This document shows positions 1 to 7,301 of a stretch of 27,867 nt of DNA, piece by piece (the stretch's first letter is position 1; every line of letters begins with the position of its first letter). The stretch comes from an uncultured Eubacterium sp. (GTDB lineage: Bacteria > Bacillota > Clostridia > Lachnospirales > Lachnospiraceae), in NCBI GenBank assembly GCA_934317205.1, contig CAKREL010000020.1:1-27867 (forward strand), written 5' to 3'. A program made the position numbers and the translations under genes. Under the pieces are notes generated by a model. That model had not been told where the DNA came from, did no database searches, and saw only the letters and a program-made list of their open reading frames with translations.

Positions 1-696
1 AGCTGCACCGATACCGATATGAGCCAGGCCTTTGTCTTTCATGACAGTCTGTACATCTGCAAAATCCAGGTTGATCAGTGCCGGTACATTGATCAGGTCT
101 GTGATTCCCTGCACAGCCTGCTGTAATACTTCATCTGCTTTCTTTAATGCATCCGGCATAGTTGTTCTTCTGTCAACAATCTCAAGAAGTTTGTCATTCG
201 GAATAACAATCAGTGTATCTACGCTCTCTTTCAGATTTTCAATCCCATGAACTGCATTTGTCATACGTGTCTTTGCTTCAAATTTGAACGGTTTTGTAAC
301 AACACCTACTGTAAGGATTCCCATATCTTTGGCAATCTTTGCCACAACAGGAGCGGCACCTGTACCTGTTCCGCCACCCATACCACATGTTACAAATACC
401 ATATCAGCACCTTCGATGGCTGCTGTCAGTTCTTCTGCACTCTCTTCTGCAGCTTTCTGTCCAATCTCCGGCTGAGCTCCTGCACCAAGTCCTTTCGTCA
501 GTTTCTCACCAATCTGGATCAGTGTCGGTGCTTTACATAAAGTAAGTGCCTGCTTGTCTGTATTGATTCCGATGAATTCAACACCGCCAATTTTCTCATC
601 TATCATTCGGTTGACGGCATTATTTCCAGCACCGCCAACTCCGATTACAATTATTTTTGCGCTGGATTCAGCCCCTATTGACATGATTTCAACCAC
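1..696 (-). CDS. ftsZ: Cell division protein FtsZ, N-terminal part (3' end beyond window)
   Basis: This is the tubulin-like GTPase that polymerises into the cytokinetic Z ring at midcell. The visible 232 codons cover the GTP-binding domain: the [17 protein letters not shown] nucleotide-binding start at about residues 15-31 and the tubulin signature GGGTGTG at about 107-113. The C-terminal domain and the tail that binds FtsA/SepF lie beyond base 1. I start it at a GTG (694-696): a strong AAAGGAGG (703-710) sits six bases upstream, whereas the next in-frame ATG (682-684) would be 18 bases from it. It is the last visible gene of the dcw cluster, 140 bases after divIB, with its own promoter-like sequence in that gap. 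The gene before it is divIB, so ftsA is not adjacent upstream. Identity is certain; the exact start is likely. Confidence 0.97.
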   Translation of the reverse strand, partial: MVEIMSIGAESSAKIIVIGVGGAGNNAVNRMIDEKIGGVEFIGINTDKQALTLCKAPTLIQIGEKLTKGLGAGAQPEIGQKAAEESAEELTAAIEGADMVFVTCGMGGGTGTGAAPVVAKIAKDMGILTVGVVTKPFKFEAKTRMTNAVHGIENLKESVDTLIVIPNDKLLEIVDRRTTMPDALKKADEVLQQAVQGITDLINVPALINLDFADVQTVMKDKGLAHIGIGAA

Positions 697-780
697 GATA
701 ATCCTCCTTTTATCCCTGAAACGGAATATCTTCTATTTATATTTCATAACATTTCTGCCATTTTCGTTACTATATCTTTT

Positions 781-809
781 ATAATATCTTTTTTTCTGGA
801 AATAATCAA
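781..809 (-). promoter_or_regulatory. SigA-type promoter upstream of ftsZ
   Basis: On the minus strand a -35 TTGATT (804-809) and a -10 TATTAT (781-786) are separated by exactly 17 bases. They lie just after the divIB stop, in the 140-base gap before ftsZ, and no terminator hairpin is visible in that gap. ftsZ is therefore probably transcribed both by read-through and from this promoter, with a leader of about 80 bases. Confidence 0.55.
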
Positions 810-836
810 CTATAAAATACCTATAAATCGGATTTT

Positions 837-1808
837 TTACTGACCTTCCCCAGTATCTGTAGTGGTTTCATCCTGTGCAGTTGTCTGCTCACCGGAATTT
901 TCCCCGGCTGCGTCCTGTGTTGCTGCCTGGTCACTGGTTCCATCACTGGATGCATCCACCTGTTCTCCCGTATCCTGCTGTGTATCTGCCTGATCTCCAC
1001 TTTCCGATGTCTCTGCGGATGTCTGCCCAGGTACTGTCTGTACATCGTTCGGGAACTCGATCAGTTCTCCATTTCTGAAATATATATCGGTATTGTTGTC
1101 TGACCAGGTTTCAAGGTGCAGCATTCCACTTGCACCGTCCAATTGCGGCAGAATCTGATCCATTCTCAAAATCTTCTCATTTAAATCTGTACCGGATCCG
1201 AGATTTACCTGGATTTGTCCATAATTCAGATATACATTGCTATTTTCAATCAGAATCGTCTCCGGTATCTGTTCATATTTTTTCAACAGCTGTGTCACAT
1301 TCAACAATGTCCGAAGCAGTTTACTGTTATCTCCAATCGATAACTTCTTATACAATTCTGCTGTATCTACGGACAATCCACTGATTTTAGTAACTCCTGC
1401 AATAATCTCGGAAGAAATTTCCACTACAAAACCATCTTTGTCAAAATATGCATTTTTTCCAAGGGACGGCACATAAAGGTAACCAAGTATTCCCTTTTCC
1501 TCTACCGTAATTTCCAGTTTCTGTGGAGATTTCAGATGAATCTGCAATGAATCCACAAACGGAATTTCTTCTGTCTTATTTAATTTATTTTCAAAGTAGA
1601 CATACAATGAATTCCAGGAATATTCCTTGTCCAGTACCCAGTCTTCAATCTGCTTGTCACTGTAGATTTCGTTTCCTTTTACGGTGACACTTTTCACCAC
1701 AAACACTTTCCACACAAGGATTGCTCCTAATGCAGTCACTAATGCTATAATCAGAAGGGCGGTCAAAATGACACGCCCGATTTTCTTTCTTCTTCTCTTT
1801 TTTCGCAT
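837..1808 (-). CDS. divIB: Cell division protein DivIB/FtsQ
   Basis: This is a bitopic divisome protein that links FtsL/DivIC to the septal synthase machinery outside the membrane. The order is a very basic cytoplasmic start (MRKKRRRKK), one membrane helix at about 12-34, a POTRA-like domain from about 36 to 105 beginning VKSVTVKGNEIYS, and the FtsQ/DivIB beta domain to about 255. The last 64 or so residues are a low-complexity tail rich in T, Q, D, E, S and G with no hydrophobic content, which is longer than I expect for the family. The length is 323 residues. It sits 30 bases after ftsW and before ftsZ, the usual dcw position. The tail is probably disordered and on the outside of the cell. 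Confidence 0.9.
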   Translation of the reverse strand: MRKKRRRKKIGRVILTALLIIALVTALGAILVWKVFVVKSVTVKGNEIYSDKQIEDWVLDKEYSWNSLYVYFENKLNKTEEIPFVDSLQIHLKSPQKLEITVEEKGILGYLYVPSLGKNAYFDKDGFVVEISSEIIAGVTKISGLSVDTAELYKKLSIGDNSKLLRTLLNVTQLLKKYEQIPETILIENSNVYLNYGQIQVNLGSGTDLNEKILRMDQILPQLDGASGMLHLETWSDNNTDIYFRNGELIEFPNDVQTVPGQTSAETSESGDQADTQQDTGEQVDASSDGTSDQAATQDAAGENSGEQTTAQDETTTDTGEGQ

Positions 1809-1838
1809 ACTGCTCTCTCCCGGATTGCTGCCTTTCCT

Positions 1839-2999
1839 TTATTCCATCGGATGACCGACATCAAATTTAATATGCCGTGATACATTCAACACCAGCCCCA
1901 TCTCTGTGAGCAGGATTGCAATGGATGTACCTCCATAACTGATAAAAGGCAGGATAATACCTGTATTTGGCATCCAGTTTGTCACAACCATAATGTTCAA
2001 TACAACCTGCAGCGCAATATGTCCCATAACGCCGACAACCACCAATGCTGAAAAAAGATCCGGTGCATTGTTTGCAATTACCATACACCGCCACAACAGC
2101 AGTATAAAAAGCAGCATGACACAAATTGCTCCAAACAGTCCAAGCTCCTCGCAGATGATTGTAAAAATAAAATCGTTCTGTGCCTCTGGAACATAACCAA
2201 GTTTCTGTACGCTGGCTCCAAGACCTTTTCCGAACAACCCACCAGAACCTATTGCATATAATCCCTGCAATGTCTGATATGCCTTATCTGGAAATTCTTC
2301 CGGATGGAGCCATGCTTTGATACGTTCTGCACGATATCCTGCCATATTGATTCCGACTATCATCAACACTATCGCAACTCCGCCAAGCATAATAAACTCT
2401 TTGTATTTTGGGCTGACTACAAATATCATGATCACAGCAATACCTGCCACAATAATTGCAGTACTTAAGTTGCTGACTGCAATGACACCGGCCATTGGGA
2501 TTACAAAAGCCAATATCTTTATGATGGATTTCAAATCTTTTACCTGTTTTGGTATCTTACTAAGCAAAAGTGCCATAAACAAAATCATGGAAATTTTTGC
2601 AATTTCTGATGGCTGCAACTGGATTGGACCAATTTTCAGCCAACGTGTGGATCCGTTGGAACTCTGACCAACGAGAATAACTGCTCCACACATCAGAAAT
2701 GACAGAACATATGCCGGAAACGCAAGCTTTTTCATCCAGCGCTGAGGCACATAACTTACTCCAAACATTCCGACAAATCCAAGTGCTGCACAGCCCGCCT
2801 GACGCTTCAGATAATGCATCGGATCATGAAATACATCCTGCCCTTCATAAGCACTTACACTATAAAGCATGACCAGACCAAAGCCCACAAGAAAGATAAT
2901 GATAAAAAGCAGACTATAATCAAAATATTTTGTTGTCCCGGCACTTTCCCTTCTCTGCGAAGTTCTAGCCACTCTCGTGCGGTTTCTGTGGTCACTCAT
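1839..2999 (-). CDS. ftsW: SEDS-family septal peptidoglycan glycosyltransferase FtsW
   Basis: This is a polytopic membrane enzyme that polymerises lipid II into glycan strands together with a class B PBP. The 386 residues contain about ten hydrophobic helices after a basic cytoplasmic N-terminus of about 25 residues. Family motifs visible are GSSNGSTRWLKIGPIQLQPSE at about 112-132 and GLFGKGLGASVQKLGYVPEAQNDFIF in the second half, followed by the PNTGIILPFISYGGTS loop. The gene begins six bases after murD, and its Shine-Dalgarno AAAGGAG lies inside the last codons of murD, so the two are probably translationally coupled. The dcw location favours FtsW over the paralogues RodA or SpoVE, although in a spore former a SpoVE role next to SpoVD cannot be excluded. 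Confidence 0.92.
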   Translation of the reverse strand: MSDHRNRTRVARTSQRRESAGTTKYFDYSLLFIIIFLVGFGLVMLYSVSAYEGQDVFHDPMHYLKRQAGCAALGFVGMFGVSYVPQRWMKKLAFPAYVLSFLMCGAVILVGQSSNGSTRWLKIGPIQLQPSEIAKISMILFMALLLSKIPKQVKDLKSIIKILAFVIPMAGVIAVSNLSTAIIVAGIAVIMIFVVSPKYKEFIMLGGVAIVLMIVGINMAGYRAERIKAWLHPEEFPDKAYQTLQGLYAIGSGGLFGKGLGASVQKLGYVPEAQNDFIFTIICEELGLFGAICVMLLFILLLWRCMVIANNAPDLFSALVVVGVMGHIALQVVLNIMVVTNWMPNTGIILPFISYGGTSIAILLTEMGLVLNVSRHIKFDVGHPME

Positions 3000-3005
3000 A
3001 TGCGA

Positions 3006-4367
3006 TTACTCCTTTAATGCATGAACCATTTCTTTAAACATTTTTCCACGAACTTCATAATTCGGGAACATTCCCCAACTTGCACATGCCGGTGAAAGTA
3101 ACACGGCATCTCCATTCTGGGCATTTTCATAACAGATATCAACTGCTTCCTGCAGGCTATCAGCGAATACATAGTCATGGAATCCGCATGCATCTGCCGC
3201 CTTAGCAATTTTTTCTCTGGTCTGTCCAATCAGCACCAGTTTCTTTACTTTTCCGTCAAAACTATTGATCCACTCCGTATATTCGGATTGTTTGTCATAT
3301 CCGCCACCGATGAGGCAGGTTGGACGATCCATTGCCTGAATACCTTTGATCGCTGCATCCGGATTTGTTCCCTTGGAATCGTTATAAAAACGGACACCAC
3401 GTTTCTCTGTCACATACTCAATTCTGTGTTCTACTGCCTGGAAAGAACGCAGAGCCTGACGGATGTGCTCCATAGATACACCATAATTGAGTGCCATCGC
3501 AGTCGCAGCCATTGCATTTTCATGATTATGACGACCAAGGATATTCAGTTCATCTGTAGATAATACTTCTTCTTTCCGTCCATCATGCGCATAGATAATC
3601 TTGTCACCATCCAGATAAATACCCTCTTCCAGCGTTCTTAAACTGCTGAAAAATACGATATGTGCGGATAATTCTCTGGCACGCTCTCTAAGTACATCGT
3701 CCTCATAATTCAATACGCAAGTCTGTTCCGGTCCCTGATTTTTTGCAATGCTGAGTTTTGCAGCTATGTAGTTCTCCATCGTGTGGTGACGGTTCAGATG
3801 ATCCGGTGTAATATTTAAAATGGCTGATACTTTTGGACAGAACTTATCAATTGTTTCCAGCTGAAAACTGCTGATTTCCGCAACTGTCACCGTATCTTCG
3901 GTATCTTCTGCAACTACACCGGTATATGGAATACCGATATTTCCTACCACATGCACATGCGGGAATGCCGTCTTCATAATCTCACCAAGCAATGCTGTCG
4001 TAGTTGTCTTGCCATTTGTACCAGTAATTGCAAGCACATCACCCCTTTTACAGCGATATGCCAGTTCAATTTCACCCCAGATCGGCAGTCCGGCCTCTTT
4101 CAAACGGGTTACAATCGGAAGATCCACAGGTACGCCCGGGCTTAATACAACCAGATCTAAGGATTGTTCCACTTCCTGCGGAAGTGATCCCACATACAGT
4201 TCCGGTGTCTTTTCTGTCTCAAAACTTTCCAGTACATGTGCTTTATCAAGTTTTTCATTTCCATCAAATAAAACAACTTCCGCTCCGGCATTTTCCAATA
4301 AATTTGCTGCCGCTACGCCACTGATACCGGTTCCAAATACCAGTACTTTTTTCCCTGTGAATTCCAT
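3006..4367 (-). CDS. murD: UDP-N-acetylmuramoylalanine--D-glutamate ligase MurD
   Basis: This is the cytoplasmic ligase that adds D-glutamate to UDP-MurNAc-L-alanine using ATP. It shows an N-terminal Rossmann-like UDP-binding region (VLVFGTGISGVAAANLL), the Mur ligase P-loop ITGTNGKTTTT at about 115-125, the central ILNITPDHLNRH stretch and a C-terminal domain with YNDSKGTNPDA. The length is about 453 residues, typical for MurD. There are two candidate starts: an ATG at 4371-4373 is only three bases from GGAGG (4377-4381), while the ATG at 4365-4367 is nine bases away. I prefer the second. It lies between mraY and ftsW; the neighbouring Mur ligases murE and murF are not in this window. Confidence 0.95.
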   Translation of the reverse strand: MEFTGKKVLVFGTGISGVAAANLLENAGAEVVLFDGNEKLDKAHVLESFETEKTPELYVGSLPQEVEQSLDLVVLSPGVPVDLPIVTRLKEAGLPIWGEIELAYRCKRGDVLAITGTNGKTTTTALLGEIMKTAFPHVHVVGNIGIPYTGVVAEDTEDTVTVAEISSFQLETIDKFCPKVSAILNITPDHLNRHHTMENYIAAKLSIAKNQGPEQTCVLNYEDDVLRERARELSAHIVFFSSLRTLEEGIYLDGDKIIYAHDGRKEEVLSTDELNILGRHNHENAMAATAMALNYGVSMEHIRQALRSFQAVEHRIEYVTEKRGVRFYNDSKGTNPDAAIKGIQAMDRPTCLIGGGYDKQSEYTEWINSFDGKVKKLVLIGQTREKIAKAADACGFHDYVFADSLQEAVDICYENAQNGDAVLLSPACASWGMFPNYEVRGKMFKEMVHALKE

Positions 4368-4412
4368 TGCCATATTCCTCCAGATTATTTTTCTCTAAAA
4401 AGTCTATTTTAT

Positions 4413-5366
4413 CTATACAATACCAATATATGCAATCAGACAAAGAATTGCTGTCACGATTGAAAATACTGCAACCACGCGGGTTTCAGACCAGCCACCA
4501 AGTTCAAAATGATGATGGATCGGTGCCATACGGAAAAATCTCTTTCCGCCCGTTTTCTTAAAATATGTGACCTGGATCATAACGGAGATAATCTCTATCC
4601 AGTAGATCAGTCCGACGATCAGGATGAAAATCGGCATCTGCATCATATATGCAGCTGCTGCAACAAAACCGCCCAGAGCCAGAGAACCTGTATCGCCCAT
4701 AAATACACTGGCCGGATATACGTTAAACAGTAAAAATCCAAGCAGAGCACCGACAACTGCACATGTTACAGGTGCGATACCTGCACCTGTTCCGACTGCG
4801 ATCACTGAAAAAAATGTCGCAACCAGAATTGTCACGCTCGAAGCCAGACCATCCAATCCATCTGTAAAGTTTACGCCATTGACTGTACCGATCACAGCAA
4901 AAAACAGAATTGGAAGTGCAAGCCAGCCAAGTTCCAGATAATGACCTTTACTAAACGGGATCAACATAGACAATGATATGTCGCTTTTTACAAGATAAAT
5001 TGCAAACACAGCAGTCACAACAATCTCACAGAGCATTTTCTGCCATGCAAGCAGTCCATCAGATCTGCGCAATACAACTTTTAAGTAATCATCAAGAAAT
5101 CCAATAATCCCGAATCCAACTGTCACAAAAAGTACCGGAATAATCTTCGGATATCCCTTCACATAAAAGAGGGAAGTAATCACTACTGCAATAAGAATCA
5201 TGATACCTCCCATGGTAGGCGTACCATTTTTCTTCTGATGAGATTCAAGTTCCTCTCTTTCTGTATTTCCAATTTTTAATTTCCGTAAAAACGGAATTAC
5301 AACCGGTCCTAATACTGCGGTAATTGCAAAAGCCAACAGTATCGGAATAATTACCTGATATGTCAT
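4413..5366 (-). CDS. mraY: Phospho-MurNAc-pentapeptide translocase MraY
   Basis: This is the integral membrane enzyme that makes lipid I by transferring phospho-MurNAc-pentapeptide to undecaprenyl phosphate. Family signatures are HQKKNGTPTMGG near the start, the catalytic FLDDYLK, the NFTDGLDGLA loop, FMGDTGSLALGG, and the near-terminal MAPIHHHFELGG histidine motif. There are about ten membrane helices. I start it at ATG 5364-5366 because an AGAGGTG Shine-Dalgarno lies just upstream, which gives 317 residues, the usual size; a longer in-frame extension to 5399 has no ribosome site. A promoter-like sequence lies in the 115-base gap after the SpoVD-like gene, so mraY-murD-ftsW may also be expressed separately. 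Confidence 0.96.
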   Translation of the reverse strand: MTYQVIIPILLAFAITAVLGPVVIPFLRKLKIGNTEREELESHQKKNGTPTMGGIMILIAVVITSLFYVKGYPKIIPVLFVTVGFGIIGFLDDYLKVVLRRSDGLLAWQKMLCEIVVTAVFAIYLVKSDISLSMLIPFSKGHYLELGWLALPILFFAVIGTVNGVNFTDGLDGLASSVTILVATFFSVIAVGTGAGIAPVTCAVVGALLGFLLFNVYPASVFMGDTGSLALGGFVAAAAYMMQMPIFILIVGLIYWIEIISVMIQVTYFKKTGGKRFFRMAPIHHHFELGGWSETRVVAVFSIVTAILCLIAYIGIV

Positions 5367-5432
5367 TTTCACACCTCTTCTTACTTCAACATCTCCCAAT
5401 GTCGATTGTATATTTTTTACAGTCCAAATAGT

Positions 5433-5461
5433 ATCATACGTCTTTTCTAATTGTTTGGCAA
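5433..5461 (-). promoter_or_regulatory. SigA-type promoter upstream of mraY with an overlapping dyad
   Basis: On the minus strand, TTGCCA (5456-5461) and TATGAT (5433-5438) are spaced by exactly 17 bases, in the gap between the SpoVD-like gene and mraY. A six-base inverted repeat, TTGGCA (5455-5460) and TGCCAA (5473-5478), overlaps the -35 element and could be a protein-binding site. The predicted transcript would carry about 60 bases of leader before mraY. Confidence 0.55.
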
Positions 5462-5481
5462 CTCTGAATATCTGCCAATTT

Positions 5482-7233
5482 TCACTCCTCTATGGCGTCC
5501 TCTGTCAGCACATTTTCTATCTTTTCTATTCCAAGATATGGAAGTGCATTTTCAAAAATTTCTTTCATCACTGGTGCGGCCACAGTTCCGCCATAATAAA
5601 TTCCCTTCGGATCATTGATTATGATCAAACCAATCACCTGCGGATCGTCAGCAGGTGCAAATCCCAGGAAGGATGCAATATATTTATGCTCACTTCGCGG
5701 AAGCGTCTGCGAAGTTGCTGTCTTTCCTGCAACCAGGAACCCTTCCACTGCTGCTTTTTTCCCAGTTCCTTCTGAAACTACTTTCTCCAAAAGAGAACAT
5801 AATGTTTCTGAAGTCTGCCTGCTTACCATCCCATCTGCAGTATCATAAGCAAATGTATAGATTGTATCTCCTTCTACATTCTGTACTGATATACCAAAAT
5901 GCGGTACCACGCGTCTTCCACCATTGATCAGGGATGACACTGTCGTGATCAGTTGGATTGGTGTAATCTGAAAGGACTGTCCAAAGGCAATTGTCGCAAG
6001 TTCTACCTGCCCGATCCTGTCTTTTTTATGCATGATCGTTGCCGCCTCACCCGGAAGATCGATTCCAGTTTTGTCAAGCAGCCCAAACTGTTCAAAGTAA
6101 TGGTAAAAACGATCTGCTCCAAGCCGCAATCCTAGTTCTATGAATACCGGGTTACAGGAATTCATAATTCCCTGGGTAAAAGTTTCCGCTCCATGTCCGG
6201 TGGTTTTATGGCATCGGATCCTACGATCCTCTACAATCTTATATCCGGGACAATAAAACGTATCATCCACTGTCACTACCTGCTGCTCTAATGCTGCTGC
6301 GGTGGTAATGATTTTGAATGTTGAACCCGGCTCATACGTATCATTAATGCATGAATTTCTCCACATCTGATTTAAAAGTTCCTGCTTTTCTTTTTCAGAA
6401 ACCGACATCTCCACATTCAAATGAAAAGGTTCGTTGAGATTATACTCCGGCTCATTAACCATAGTCAAAATCTCACCGTTCTGCGGATTCATTAAAATCA
6501 CAGATACACCGCGTGCCGACTTTTCCTTCATCACCTTCTGCGCTGCCTGTTCGCAGTAATTTTGCAGATTGTAATCCAGGCTGATCGTCAGCTGATTACC
6601 TGCCACCGGCTCTATTCTGCGCTCTCCTTCTGCCTCCAGTTCTCCTCCGAAGGCATTTGTCTGCGTCAGGATTTTTCCATCTGTTCCAGTGAGCCACTCA
6701 TCATATTTTACTTCCAATCCGACAATTCCCTGATTATCGCCACCGGTAAAACCAATCACTTTGGAAGCTAATTCATTACATGGATAATATCTGCGGTAAT
6801 CAGCATCTATTTTCACCCCATCCAGATGATATCCTAAAATGACGTCTCCAATCTCTTTGGGCACATTGGAACGGACTCTTTCTAAAGCACTTACCTTTTC
6901 TACACGCTTTCGCACAGTTTCCTCCGGCAGTTCCAGTTCTTTGCATAAAACCCGGATAACCTGCTCAGGATCTGTCAATTGGCTGTGGATTACTGAAATA
7001 GTGCATACAGACTGATTATCTGCCAGCAGGATGCCGTTTCGATCCACGATTCTGCCCCGGGCTGCTTTGATACTGCGCTCCCGTTCATGCAGGTTCTGTG
7101 CTTTCTCTTCATAATACTCTGACTTGAATACCATGAGATAGATCAGTCGTCCAAACTGTGCACACATAACTGTCACAATGATGAGCAAAAATGCTACAAT
7201 TTTCTTTTTCTGAAATGTCTTCAAATGCTGCAT
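5482..7233 (-). CDS. spoVD: Class B penicillin-binding protein, SpoVD-like transpeptidase
   Basis: This is a membrane-anchored D,D-transpeptidase that cross-links peptidoglycan. The 583 residues show a single N-terminal membrane helix (about 12-33), the PBP dimer domain starting near RGRIVDRNG (60-67), and a transpeptidase domain with active site STFK (S304, K307), SCN (359-361) and a third motif that reads KTA (504-506) rather than KTG. There is no PASTA domain at the C-terminus; many SpoVD proteins end in one, so the exact subfamily is uncertain. It is the second of two adjacent class B PBPs, 68 bases after the first, with a modest GAGG Shine-Dalgarno. By analogy with Clostridia and Bacillus, one of the pair serves vegetative septation and the other may serve spore cortex synthesis. 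Which is which cannot be settled from the sequence. Confidence 0.82.
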   Translation of the reverse strand: MQHLKTFQKKKIVAFLLIIVTVMCAQFGRLIYLMVFKSEYYEEKAQNLHERERSIKAARGRIVDRNGILLADNQSVCTISVIHSQLTDPEQVIRVLCKELELPEETVRKRVEKVSALERVRSNVPKEIGDVILGYHLDGVKIDADYRRYYPCNELASKVIGFTGGDNQGIVGLEVKYDEWLTGTDGKILTQTNAFGGELEAEGERRIEPVAGNQLTISLDYNLQNYCEQAAQKVMKEKSARGVSVILMNPQNGEILTMVNEPEYNLNEPFHLNVEMSVSEKEKQELLNQMWRNSCINDTYEPGSTFKIITTAAALEQQVVTVDDTFYCPGYKIVEDRRIRCHKTTGHGAETFTQGIMNSCNPVFIELGLRLGADRFYHYFEQFGLLDKTGIDLPGEAATIMHKKDRIGQVELATIAFGQSFQITPIQLITTVSSLINGGRRVVPHFGISVQNVEGDTIYTFAYDTADGMVSRQTSETLCSLLEKVVSEGTGKKAAVEGFLVAGKTATSQTLPRSEHKYIASFLGFAPADDPQVIGLIIINDPKGIYYGGTVAAPVMKEIFENALPYLGIEKIENVLTEDAIEE

Positions 7234-7301
7234 GGAAAGCCTCAGAATATCCCTTTATTACAAGATATTCGCACTATCAGTTCCTTATGCAGATTATCAC
7301 C

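Noticed and set aside
2317..2667. Open frame of 116 codons on plus, antisense to ftsW
   Set aside because: It mirrors hydrophobic codons of ftsW, has no ribosome site and resembles no protein family. Similar plus-strand frames opposite murD (4009-4398), the PBP (8349-8771) and araD (14885-15427) were dropped for the same reason.
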